In this document: one piece after another, positions 43,270-51,080 of the stretch
How the letters are laid out: every line of letters begins with the position of its first letter
Position numbering within the stretch: position 1 is the first letter of the stretch
NCBI GenBank assembly: GCA_947073545.1
Contig: CAMTMP010000017.1
Span: 16,023 to 80,022 of the forward strand
Length of the DNA stretch: 64,000 nt
Source of the DNA: an uncultured bacterium
GTDB taxonomy: Bacteria > Bacillota > Clostridia > Lachnospirales > Lachnospiraceae
Direction of reading: 5' to 3'
Position numbers and translations under genes: made by a program
The notes under the pieces: model-generated
Seen by the model: only the letters and a program-made list of their open reading frames with translations
Database searches by the model: none
What the model was told of the DNA's origin: nothing

Positions 43270-44297
43270 ATGAAAAAATGGAAAAAGGTGATACCGGCAG
43301 TTTTGATGGCGTGTACATTGGCGGGCTGCGGTATGGCTGAAAAAGACGATTCGGTATACCGGGTGTCCATGGTGGCGGGCACAGGAGGCATCAACGACCA
43401 GTCCTTTAACCAGTTATCGTGGGAAGGGCTGCAGAGTTTCGGGGAACATACGGGTGCGGATGTAAGAGTGTTAGAGTCCAAGCAGGCATCGGATTACCTG
43501 ACAAACATTGACAGGGCGACGGACACATACAGCGATCTCGTGTGGGCGCTCGGCTACTCGCTGGCCGACGCTATGCTGACCATCGCGAAAATGAATCCCG
43601 ATATCAATTTTGCCATCGTAGACTACGCGTTTGACGACAGCCCGCAGAATTGCACGGGCGTGGTGTTCCGAGCGCAGGAGTCCTCCTTTCTGGTAGGTTA
43701 TATAGCAGGGCTTACCACGAAGACGGATAAGGTGGGTTACGTGGGACCGATGAAGAGCTTCTTAAACGACCAGTTCCAGTACGGCTATATGGGCGGTGTG
43801 GCGTACGCCGGGCATGTGCTCGGACGAGAGATTGAGGTGCAGTCGCAGTTACCGAGAGCTATTCCGACGCGGCAAAGGCGAAGGCGATCTCCAACAAGAT
43901 GTATTCCAACGGCTGTGACATTATTTTCCACTCTGCGGGCGGCGCGGGTTACGGTGTGATCGAGTCCGCCAAGGAGAATGGCAGACTCGTGATCGGCGTG
44001 GACACGGACCAGTCCCATCTTGCGCCGGACAATGTGCTGACTTCCGGCATGAAGAATACAAACATCGCGGTGGAGCTTGTGTCCACCATGGCGATGAACG
44101 GTGAGGAGATCGGCGGCAACACTTACAGCTACGGGTTGAAGGAAGGATGCGTGGGCATTCCTGAGGAGAATAAAATCATGGACCCCACGGTTTACGATCA
44201 GGCCATGGAGCTGCAGCAGATGATTATTGACGAGGAACTGACGCCCCCGGTATCGGAGGAGACTTACCAAGCCTTTTTGGAAGGGTTGGGGAAATAG
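43270..44297 (+). pseudogene. Nucleoside-binding BMP/PnrA-family lipoprotein with a frameshift
   Basis: Two overlapping frames encode one BMP-family substrate-binding lipoprotein (about 342 residues). The first (43270-43959) has a signal peptide with lipobox LAGC, GTGGINDQSFNQLSWEGL, FAIVDYAFDD and VGYVGPMKSFLNDQFQYGYMGG. Homology then breaks near 43848 and continues in the -1 frame as ESYSDAAKAKAISNKMYSNG, DIIFHSAGGAG and IGVDTDQSHLAPDNVLTSGMK, to the stop at 44297. One base appears to be missing in CAGTTACC around 43846-43853. The protein would bind nucleosides for the transporter encoded downstream. This may be a sequencing error, a true inactivation or, less likely, programmed frameshifting. 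Confidence 0.88.
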
Positions 44298-44310
44298 GAG
44301 AGAAGGACAT

Positions 44311-45852
44311 ATGGAAGTAAGGAATGACTATGCGGTTCAGATGCATAATATTACTATAAAATTCGGCTCCTATACCGCGCTTGACGGGGTGCAGCTTGAC
44401 GTAAAAAGAGGCTCTATCCATGCGGTTTTAGGAGAAAACGGGGCGGGTAAGACCACGCTGATGAATATTTTATACGGACTGTATCAGGCAAACGAGGGAG
44501 ATATTCACCTGTACGGGAAAAAAGTGGATATGAAAAATCCAAACGTGGCGATCGCCCACGGGATCGGCATGGTGCATCAGCACTTTATGCTCGTGGATAA
44601 TTTCACGGTGACACAGAACATTATTCTAGGACACGAGACGACGAAACCGGGTGGTGTGGTGGATCTGAAGAAAGCCAGAGAAGAGGTCATGGGGATTGTG
44701 AAAAAATACGGCCTCGAGGTGGACCCGGACGCGTACATTTCGGATATTTCAGTTGGTATGCAGCAGAGGGTGGAAATCTTAAAGGCGCTATACAGGGGCG
44801 TGGACATATTGATTCTGGATGAGCCTACGGCAGTGCTGACCCCGCAGGAGATCGGCGACCTGATTGACATTATGCGCAAGCTTGTGGACGACGGGAAGAC
44901 CATCATCATCATTACCCATAAACTCAAGGAGATCAAGGCCTCCGCGGACTATTGCAGCATTATCCGCAGGGGAAAGTACATAGACACTGTGGAGGTGGCT
45001 AAGGTATCCCAGGAGGAGCTGGCTGACATGATGGTGGGACACCGTGTGAAGCTGGTGGTAGACAAGGAGGAGGCGAAGCCGGGAGAAGTGGTGTTTGAGG
45101 TGAAAGGCCTGACAGCCAAAGACAACAGGGGCGTGTATGTGCTCAAAAACCTGTCCATGCAGGTGCGGCGCGGGGAGATTTTCGGCATAGCGGGGATTGA
45201 CGGCAACGGGCAGAAGGAGCTGGTGGAAGCCATCACCAACCTGATTAAGGTGGAGAGCGGGACCATCCGCATTAACGGAAAGAACATTGAGAATAAGACG
45301 ACAAGGGAAACCATGGATTCCGGCATAGCCACGATCCATGAGGACCGTCAGAAGCGCGGGCTGGTTCTGGATTTTTCGGTGGAGGACAATGCGGTGCTTG
45401 ACACTTACATGAAGGAGCCTTTTTCTCAGAAGAGCATTTTAAATAGAAAGGAAATCCGCAAATTTGCATCAAGTCTTTTGAAAGATTATGATGTGCGGCC
45501 CGATTCCTGTGAGGAGCTTGCCATCAGGGGACTTTCCGGCGGTAACCAGCAGAAGGTGATTATCGGCAGAGAGATCGCAAACAATCCCGATCTTCTGATC
45601 GCGGTACAGCCTACCAGAGGTCTTGACGTGGGAGCCATTGAATATGTCCACAAGATGCTTGTCAGGGAGAGGGATAAAGGCAAGGCAGTGCTGCTCATAT
45701 CGCTGGAGTTAGACGAAGTGATGAACGTTTCGGACACCATCGGAATCATTTACGACGGCGCGATCCGCTGCACATTCAAGCAGGGAGAAGTGGATGAAAA
45801 AACCATAGGCTTAATTATGGCAGGAGGAACATTAGATGGAAAAAACAGTTAA
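44311..45852 (+). CDS. nupO: Nucleoside ABC transporter, duplicated ATP-binding protein (NupO/YufO-like)
   Basis: The 513-residue protein contains two ABC domains. The first has Walker A GENGAGKTT (about residues 45-53), Q-loop VHQHFMLV, signature ISVGMQQRVEI and Walker B LILDEPTAVLTP. The second has a degenerate Walker A GIDGNGQKE (about 303-311) and signature LSGGNQQKVIIGREI, as in the sugar/nucleoside ATPases of the RbsA/NupO class. It lies 13 bp after the lipoprotein gene and overlaps the first permease gene by 17 bp. Guanosine or general nucleoside uptake is inferred from the family and from the deo neighbours. Confidence 0.9.
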   Translation: MEVRNDYAVQMHNITIKFGSYTALDGVQLDVKRGSIHAVLGENGAGKTTLMNILYGLYQANEGDIHLYGKKVDMKNPNVAIAHGIGMVHQHFMLVDNFTVTQNIILGHETTKPGGVVDLKKAREEVMGIVKKYGLEVDPDAYISDISVGMQQRVEILKALYRGVDILILDEPTAVLTPQEIGDLIDIMRKLVDDGKTIIIITHKLKEIKASADYCSIIRRGKYIDTVEVAKVSQEELADMMVGHRVKLVVDKEEAKPGEVVFEVKGLTAKDNRGVYVLKNLSMQVRRGEIFGIAGIDGNGQKELVEAITNLIKVESGTIRINGKNIENKTTRETMDSGIATIHEDRQKRGLVLDFSVEDNAVLDTYMKEPFSQKSILNRKEIRKFASSLLKDYDVRPDSCEELAIRGLSGGNQQKVIIGREIANNPDLLIAVQPTRGLDVGAIEYVHKMLVRERDKGKAVLLISLELDEVMNVSDTIGIIYDGAIRCTFKQGEVDEKTIGLIMAGGTLDGKNS

Positions 45853-46951
45853 AATCTTAAAGAAACCGATTACCGCCACTCTGATTGCCATATTCTGCGG
45901 ATTTCTCGTAGCTACGGTAATTCTGGCGGCTTCGGGATACAATCCCTTTGAGGCGTTCGGCGCGCTGCTTGGCGGTATTTTTGGGAGGCCTAAGTATGTC
46001 TCCAACGTGATTATCAAGAGTACGCCCATCATCTTAACCGGCGTCAGTGTGGCCTTTGCTTACAAGATGGGACTTTTCAACATCGGTGCGGAGGGACAGT
46101 TCATTGTGGGTGCGGTGGCGGCCAATGTGGTGGGTATCGTCTGTGACTTTCCGGCCATCATCGAAGTGCCTCTCGTGCTGCTCGTTGGCGCAGCGGCAGG
46201 TGCGCTCTACGGAGGAATTGCCGGGTGGCTGAAAGCAAAATATAACATCAATGAAGTGATTGTGGGTATTATGCTGAACTGGATGGCGCTCTATTTCTCC
46301 AATTTCGTGTGCAACATAGAGCGGTTCCACAAGCCGGACACGGACGGCACCTACGCGATCAATGAGTCGGGATTTATCTCCTTTTTTACAAACTGGAAGA
46401 CCACGGAAGCGGCGGCGGAGTTCGTGCAGGAGCACCCCATAATCGGTGATATTCTGCGGACGGATGCAAACGCGGGTATCTTTATCGCCATTGCCCTCAC
46501 CTTTGCGGTTTCCTTCCTGCTCTATAAGACGACGAAAGGGTATGAACTGCGGGCCGTGGGAAGCAACAGGGACGCGGCGGAGTTTGCAGGCATCAACGTG
46601 GGAAAAAATATGGTGCAGACCATGCTGATCGCGGGCGCATTGTCCGGAATCGCGGCGGCGATCTCCATAGCGGGCAACAATCCCCACGGGATTTCCCAGC
46701 TTTCCGCTTTTGAGTCCAACGGCTTAAACGGGCTTTCGGTGGCGTTCATTGCGGGCGGCTCCCCTATCGGATGTATCTTTGCAGGGCTTTTGTTCGGCGG
46801 CCTTTTGTACGGCGGCCAGTCCATACAGTATGTGGTGGGTGCGCCTTCGGAGATCATAAGCATCCTGATCGGTACAATCGTATTTTTGATCGCACTCAAG
46901 GATATGGTGCCTGTACTTATTGATAAAATGGGGAAAAGAGGTGTAAAATGA
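45836..46951 (+). CDS. nupP: Nucleoside ABC transporter permease (NupP-like)
   Basis: The 371-residue protein has about ten hydrophobic helices and the BPD_transp_2 (branched-chain amino acid/ribose type) motifs GLFNIGAEGQFIVGAVAAN (about residues 78-96) and NINEVIVGIMLNWMALY (about 139-155), with RAVGSNRDAAEFAGINV near residue 238, the cytoplasmic coupling loop. It overlaps the ATPase gene by 17 bp and the next permease gene by 4 bp. The two permeases should form the heterodimeric channel for nucleosides. Confidence 0.9.
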   Translation: MEKTVKILKKPITATLIAIFCGFLVATVILAASGYNPFEAFGALLGGIFGRPKYVSNVIIKSTPIILTGVSVAFAYKMGLFNIGAEGQFIVGAVAANVVGIVCDFPAIIEVPLVLLVGAAAGALYGGIAGWLKAKYNINEVIVGIMLNWMALYFSNFVCNIERFHKPDTDGTYAINESGFISFFTNWKTTEAAAEFVQEHPIIGDILRTDANAGIFIAIALTFAVSFLLYKTTKGYELRAVGSNRDAAEFAGINVGKNMVQTMLIAGALSGIAAAISIAGNNPHGISQLSAFESNGLNGLSVAFIAGGSPIGCIFAGLLFGGLLYGGQSIQYVVGAPSEIISILIGTIVFLIALKDMVPVLIDKMGKRGVK

Positions 46952-47868
46952 TGATGAATACAATTACGTTGTTACTCGGTGTCACGCTGCTGTATTCCAC
47001 ACCTATGGTATTCGGCGCGCTGGGCGGTGTGCTGTCGGAGCGTTCCGGTGTTGTAAACATCGGCATTGAGGGCATGATGACCTTTGGCGCGTTCGCAGGG
47101 GCAGCGGCGGGGTATTACAGCGGGAGCCCGTGGATTGGTGTGCTGTGCGCGGCTTTAGCCGGCGGCATTTTAGCACTGCTTCACGCGGTGGCGGCGATCA
47201 CCTGTCAGGCGGATCAGACCATCAGCGGTGTGGCGATCAACCTGCTCGGCCCTGCGCTTGCGGTATTTTTCTGTCGTCTCGCCTTCGACGGCGCCACCAT
47301 GTCCTATCCGGTGGCGAATAAACTCCCCAAGATATTCGGAAGCGGCGCGGAAGGGATCCGGGCGAACCTGAATGTGGATATCATGGTGATTGTGGCGCTG
47401 CTGTTCGCCGTGGCCATGTGGTTTGTGCTCTACCGCACCAAATGGGGAATGCGCATTCTGGCGGTAGGTGAGAATCCTGCGGCGGCGGATACGCTCGGCA
47501 TCAATGTATACAAGACCCGTTATGCCTGTGTCATTCTGTCCGGCATACTGGCGGGGATCGGCGGCGCGACAGTCACCCTCGGCATTGTGGCGCAGTTTAC
47601 ACAGACCTCCATCGCCGGGCAGGGATTTATCGCACTGGCGGCTGTGATCTTTGGCAAGTGGAAACCGATTGGCGCCTACAAGGCGTGTCTGATCTTCGGC
47701 TTCTCTCAGGCGCTGACCGTGGTGCTTGGCGGCGGGGCGGCTGTGGTTCCCACGGAGATTCTGGCGATGCTGCCTTACGTGCTGACCATCGTGATCCTGA
47801 TTCTCTTTATCGGCAAGTCCGTTGCGCCCAAGGCAGACGGCGTGCCCTATGTGAAGGGAAGAAGATAA
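46948..47868 (+). CDS. nupQ: Nucleoside ABC transporter permease (NupQ-like)
   Basis: The 306-residue protein has about eight hydrophobic helices with GVLSERSGVVNIGIEGMMTFGAFAGAAAG (about residues 25-53, cited by its ends), DQTISGVAINLLGPALA and ILAVGENPAAADTLGINV (about 170-187), the pair partner of the upstream permease. It begins inside the upstream stop (4-bp overlap) at ATG 46948; ATG 46951 is equally possible. A 209-bp gap with two hairpins separates it from deoB. Confidence 0.9.
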   Translation: MMMNTITLLLGVTLLYSTPMVFGALGGVLSERSGVVNIGIEGMMTFGAFAGAAAGYYSGSPWIGVLCAALAGGILALLHAVAAITCQADQTISGVAINLLGPALAVFFCRLAFDGATMSYPVANKLPKIFGSGAEGIRANLNVDIMVIVALLFAVAMWFVLYRTKWGMRILAVGENPAAADTLGINVYKTRYACVILSGILAGIGGATVTLGIVAQFTQTSIAGQGFIALAAVIFGKWKPIGAYKACLIFGFSQALTVVLGGGAAVVPTEILAMLPYVLTIVILILFIGKSVAPKADGVPYVKGRR

Positions 47869-47944
47869 ATACTTGCCAACGTAATATGCGGTAAGCTATA
47901 GTAAGAAAGCAGGAAATGAAAATATGTGCAAAATGCCTGTGTGC

Positions 47945-47970
47945 CGCAGGATGCCGTAAAGCGTCCTGCG
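47945..47970 (+). terminator. GC-rich hairpin downstream of the nucleoside permease gene
   Basis: CGCAGGATGC (47945-47954) pairs with GCGTCCTGCG (47961-47970) around CGTAAA, with one T-G pair. It is followed by GGGGCGC, not by Ts, so it may stabilise or attenuate the transcript rather than terminate it. Confidence 0.5.
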
Positions 47971-48011
47971 GGGGCGCATGGAAATTGTAACTGTGGGATT
48001 TGTGTCTGTGT

Positions 48012-48060
48012 GCTGCCTGTCACAAACTCGTAATTCATGCAGAGATTTGTGACAGGCAGC
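48012..48060 (+). promoter_or_regulatory. Perfect 15-bp inverted repeat ahead of deoB
   Basis: GCTGCCTGTCACAAA (48012-48026) and TTTGTGACAGGCAGC (48046-48060) form a perfect 15-bp stem with a 19-nt loop. The 3' arm ends only 17 bp before the deoB ATG and just before its ribosome binding site (GGAG at about 48069). As RNA it could control access to that site; as DNA the arms could be a dimeric operator. Confidence 0.75.
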
Positions 48061-48077
48061 GCAGAAATGGAGTAAAG

Positions 48078-49268
48078 ATGAGTAAGTATAAGAGAATATT
48101 TACGATTGTAATTGATTCCCTTGGGGTGGGAGCCCTTTCCGATGCGGCAGCATACGGCGATGCAGGGACGGATACGCTTGGTCATATCGCGAAAAACACC
48201 GATCCGTTTTGCATCCCCAATCTGCAAAAGCTCGGCATGGCAAACCTTCATGCGATGAAAGGGGTAGAGCCTGTGGAGAAGCCCCTTGCATACTTTGCAA
48301 AGCTGAATGAGGCGAGTGCGGGCAAAGATACTATGACCGGCCATTGGGAGATGATGGGGCTGCATGTCACCACGCCGTTCCAAACCTTTACCGAGACTGG
48401 GTTTCCCAAGGAGCTGATTGATGAGCTGTCAGAAAGAACCGGGCGCACAATCATCGGCAACAAGAGCGCCAGCGGCACGGAGATTCTGGAGGAGCTGGCA
48501 GAGGAGGAGATTGCCACCGGACATATGATCGTGTACACGTCGGCGGATTCCGTATTGCAGATCTGCGGCAACGAGGAGACTTTCGGGCTGGAAGAGCTGT
48601 ACCGCTGCTGCGAAATCGCAAGGGAGCTGACCATGCGGGACGAGTGGAAGGTTGGCAGGGTCATTGCCAGACCTTATGTGGGAAAGAAACGGGGTGAATT
48701 TAAACGGACCAGCAACCGCCACGATTATTCGCTAAAGCCTTTCGGCAGGACGGCTCTGAATGTCTTAAAGGATGCCGGACTCTCCGTCATTTCCGTGGGC
48801 AAAATATTTGATATTTTCGACGGGGAAGGGCTGACCGAGTCCAATAAGTCCAAGAGTTCCGTGCACGGTATGGAACAGACCATTGAGATCGCGAAGAGGG
48901 ATTTTACGGGATTGTGTTATGTAAACCTAGTGGATTTCGACGCGCTGTGGGGACACCGCAGGGACGTGGCAGGCTACGCGAAGGAGCTTGAGAAATTCGA
49001 CGAGAAATTAGGGGAGCTTTTGCCCCTCTTAAAAGAGGACGATCTGCTTATCCTCACGGCCGACCACGGAAACGACCCCACCCATACAGGGACGGATCAC
49101 ACGAGGGAAAAAGTGCCGTTTCTGGCATATTCTCCGTCCATGCAGGGTGCGGGAAAGCTGCCTGACGGCGAGAACTTTGCACAGATCGGCGCCACCATCG
49201 CAGACAATTTCGGCCTGCAGATGCCGGAGGGGACGATCGGTAAGTCTGTGCTTGGGGAACTGCAATAG
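48078..49268 (+). CDS. deoB: Phosphopentomutase
   Basis: DeoB converts (deoxy)ribose 1-phosphate to the 5-phosphate. The 396-residue alkaline-phosphatase-superfamily protein has [20 protein letters not shown] at residues 10-29 (metal-binding Asp), the phosphorylated Thr in [13 protein letters not shown] (about 83-95), [11 protein letters not shown] and [20 protein letters not shown] (about 332-351). The frame is open to 48000, but ATG 48078 behind GGAGTAAAG matches family N-termini ([13 protein letters not shown]). With deoD upstream and deoC downstream it forms the pathway from nucleoside to glyceraldehyde 3-phosphate and acetaldehyde. Confidence 0.95.
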   Translation: MSKYKRIFTIVIDSLGVGALSDAAAYGDAGTDTLGHIAKNTDPFCIPNLQKLGMANLHAMKGVEPVEKPLAYFAKLNEASAGKDTMTGHWEMMGLHVTTPFQTFTETGFPKELIDELSERTGRTIIGNKSASGTEILEELAEEEIATGHMIVYTSADSVLQICGNEETFGLEELYRCCEIARELTMRDEWKVGRVIARPYVGKKRGEFKRTSNRHDYSLKPFGRTALNVLKDAGLSVISVGKIFDIFDGEGLTESNKSKSSVHGMEQTIEIAKRDFTGLCYVNLVDFDALWGHRRDVAGYAKELEKFDEKLGELLPLLKEDDLLILTADHGNDPTHTGTDHTREKVPFLAYSPSMQGAGKLPDGENFAQIGATIADNFGLQMPEGTIGKSVLGELQ

Positions 49269-49312
49269 GCGCGGTATCATGAAATTATAATCAGGTAGAA
49301 AGAGGTATTGCT

Positions 49313-49954
49313 ATGGACAAGAAAGAAATTTTAAAAAAAGTGGATCACACCCTGCTGGCCCAGACCGCTACATGGGAGGAGATTAAGGCGATTCTTGACG
49401 CGGGTATGCAGTATGAGACGGCATCCGCCTGCATCCCGGCTTCCTATGTGAAGCGGGCGGCGGACTATGTGCAGGGAAAACTGCCCATCTGTACCGTGAT
49501 CGGATTCCCTAACGGTTACAGTACCACGGCGGTGAAAGTGTTTGAGACAAAGGACGCTGTGGAAAACGGCGCGGCGGAGATCGATATGGTCATCAATATC
49601 GGCTTCTTGAAGGACGGTCTCTACGACGAAGTGGAAGAGGAAATCCGCCAAGTGCATGAGGCTTGCGGCGGAAAAATTTTGAAGGTGATTATCGAGACCT
49701 GTCTTTTGACGGAAGAGGAAAAAAAGAAGATGTGCGAGATCGTCACGAAGTCGGGCGCGGAGTATATCAAGACTTCCACCGGGTTTTCCACAGGGGGCGC
49801 AACTTTTTCGGACATCGCCCTCATGAAAGACAACGTGGGAGAGCATGTGAAAATCAAGGCAGCGGGCGGCATCGCAAACTTTGACGATGCGGAAGAATTT
49901 ATCCGGCTCGGCGCGGACAGACTGGGAACCAGCCGGCTGGCGAAAGGAGTATAG
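49313..49954 (+). CDS. deoC: Deoxyribose-phosphate aldolase
   Basis: DeoC cleaves deoxyribose 5-phosphate to glyceraldehyde 3-phosphate and acetaldehyde. The 213-residue TIM-barrel protein has [61 protein letters not shown] and the Schiff-base Lys in [14 protein letters not shown] (Lys about 152), then [16 protein letters not shown] 49313 follows AGAAAGAGGTATTGCT. Its stop overlaps the GTG of the next gene by one base. Confidence 0.95.
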   Translation: MDKKEILKKVDHTLLAQTATWEEIKAILDAGMQYETASACIPASYVKRAADYVQGKLPICTVIGFPNGYSTTAVKVFETKDAVENGAAEIDMVINIGFLKDGLYDEVEEEIRQVHEACGGKILKVIIETCLLTEEEKKKMCEIVTKSGAEYIKTSTGFSTGGATFSDIALMKDNVGEHVKIKAAGGIANFDDAEEFIRLGADRLGTSRLAKGV

Positions 49955-50568
49955 TGGAAATGGATACACATATGATTGTGGAGATGATCGGCTATTTTTC
50001 GTCTCTGCTCGTACTGGTGTCGTTTCTGATGACTTCGGTGATCAAACTCAGGATTGTCAACTCCATCGGAGCGATTATCTTTACCGTTTATGCGACGATT
50101 ATCGGTTCCTATCCCACGGCGCTTATGAACCTTTGTCTGGTCGGGATCAATATGTACAATCTGTATAAGCTGTTAAAATCGCCGAAACGTTACGACGTGA
50201 TCACCGAGGAGCCGGAGGCGGCAGGACTACAGTACTTCTTAAATCACTATGCGGAGGATATCAGGAACTTTTTCCCCGATTTCAGTTTCGAAAAAAGCGG
50301 AGCTGATGCCGCTTACATGGTCGTGCACGATACGGTTCCGGCAGGGGTGCTGCTTGGAAAGAAGAAGGCGGATGGAAATCTTGAAATCCTTCTGGATTAC
50401 ACTACGCCGCAGTACCGCGACTGCTCGGTGGGACGGCATCTCTATGGGGCGCTTGGCGGGCAGGGCATTGCGAGACTTACCTTCCCGAATGCACCGGAGG
50501 GACATGTGGACTATCTGGACAAGGTCGGATTTGTGAAAACAGACGGCGTTTACGAGCGGAAGATATAA
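49954..50568 (+). CDS. YgjV-like membrane domain joined to an acyl-CoA N-acyltransferase-like domain
   Basis: The 204-residue protein has three N-terminal membrane helices (about residues 7-75) resembling YgjV-type inner-membrane proteins: IVEMIGYFSSLLVLVSFLMTSVIKLRIVNSIGAIIF (cited by its ends). The C-terminal part (about 95-204) has the look of a GNAT-like fold, with LLDYTTPQYRDCSVGRHLYGALGGQGI and a terminal VDYLDKVGFVKTDG. Both labels rest on motif memory. GTG 49954 overlaps the deoC stop; ATG 49960 is an alternative with AAAGGAG 10 bp upstream. It is probably co-transcribed with deoC, but its relation to nucleoside metabolism is unclear. Confidence 0.65.
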   Translation: MEMDTHMIVEMIGYFSSLLVLVSFLMTSVIKLRIVNSIGAIIFTVYATIIGSYPTALMNLCLVGINMYNLYKLLKSPKRYDVITEEPEAAGLQYFLNHYAEDIRNFFPDFSFEKSGADAAYMVVHDTVPAGVLLGKKKADGNLEILLDYTTPQYRDCSVGRHLYGALGGQGIARLTFPNAPEGHVDYLDKVGFVKTDGVYERKI

Positions 50569-50613
50569 GCGGGGCAGCCGGATAACCGCGATACATGAAT
50601 GAAATCTGGATTG

Positions 50614-50646
50614 ACAGGATACTCTTTTTTGGGGGTATCCTGTTTT
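50614..50646 (+). terminator. Terminator of the deo operon
   Basis: ACAGGATAC (50614-50622) pairs perfectly with GTATCCTGT (50635-50643), followed by TTT. It is 46 bp after the stop of the YgjV-like gene. Confidence 0.8.
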
Positions 50647-50692
50647 GCCGTATCAGAAGAGCACATTGGCGGGTTTTTCTAATATGAAACAC

Positions 50693-50721
50693 TTGCAGGT
50701 TTCCGCTTTCTCTGGTAGACT
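50693..50721 (+). promoter_or_regulatory. Candidate promoter of the structured RNA
   Basis: TTGCAG (50693-50698) and TAGACT (50716-50721) are 17 bp apart. Inverted arms TTCCGCTTTCTC (50701-50712) and GAGAAAGTGGAA (50732-50743) flank the -10. Confidence 0.4.
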
Positions 50722-50727
50722 TATTTT

Positions 50728-50909
50728 ATCTGAGAAAGTGGAATCTGTTATGCATTTGCATGTCCGGCATTTCGCCACGATTTCCATTGGTTCATGTCAG
50801 CAGAAAATCAGGCGCGAACGAGGTGCGCCCCGGATGTTTTACCTGACATGATAACGAAAGAAGCCTGAGCGCCTGAAGCGCAATGGCCGGACTCTTTCGT
50901 TTGTTTTTT
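50728..50909 (+). ncRNA. Candidate structured non-coding RNA (6S-like or riboregulator) upstream of recA
   Basis: No protein frame of note covers this stretch, yet it has a candidate promoter, several helices and a terminator. Helix 1 pairs 50761-50775 (TGTCCGGCATTTCGC) with 50878-50893 (GCGCAATGGCCGGACT), with one bulge and one mismatch. Helix 2 pairs TCATGTCAG (50792-50800) with CTGACATGA (50843-50851), and GGCGC (50811-50815) with GCGCC (50825-50829) inside. The 3' end forms AACGAAAGA (50853-50861) / TCTTTCGTT (50893-50901) followed by TGTTTTTT. Closing stem, open middle and terminal stem, and a length near 180 nt, recall 6S RNA, but I could not match its sequence. Helix 1 and the terminator stem compete, which also fits a switch. 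Confidence 0.5.
50853..50909 (+). terminator. Intrinsic terminator at the end of the candidate RNA
   Basis: AACGAAAGA (50853-50861) and TCTTTCGTT (50893-50901) close a GC-containing hairpin (inner GCC/GGC and GCGC/GCGC pairs), followed by TG and six Ts at 50904-50909. Confidence 0.75.
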
Positions 50910-50986
50910 AATTTGCAGAGGAAAGGAGGGTAAAGTGTCATTTATGGGACATAGAAAATGGTAAGATCGTTTTATCAAATTTGAAG

Positions 50987-51037
50987 TTGACAAAAACGAA
51001 CGTTTGTTTTATTATTTTATAGCAAGAACAAACGTTC
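50987..51037 (+). promoter_or_regulatory. recA promoter with two LexA (SOS) boxes
   Basis: TTGACA (50987-50992) and TATTAT (51010-51015) with a 17-bp spacer form a strong sigma-A promoter. GAACAAACGTTC (51026-51037) is a perfect Gram-positive SOS box (GAAC-N4-GTTC) near the start of transcription. GAACGTTTGTTT (50998-51009), inside the spacer, fits it with one mismatch. LexA repression of recA follows from this; lexA itself is not in the window. Confidence 0.85.
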
Positions 51038-51080
51038 TACAAGGAAGGGCGGGAGAAACCGCTCCGGCATGGAGGGAAAT

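Noticed and set aside
43846..43853. Programmed -1 frameshifting in the lipoprotein gene
   Set aside because: There is no X-XXY-YYZ slippery heptamer or downstream pseudoknot, and lipoproteins of this family are not known to use recoding.
47945..48060. Hairpins between the permease gene and deoB considered as a purine or guanidine riboswitch
   Set aside because: I found no conserved junction sequences of known riboswitches; the elements are simple stems.
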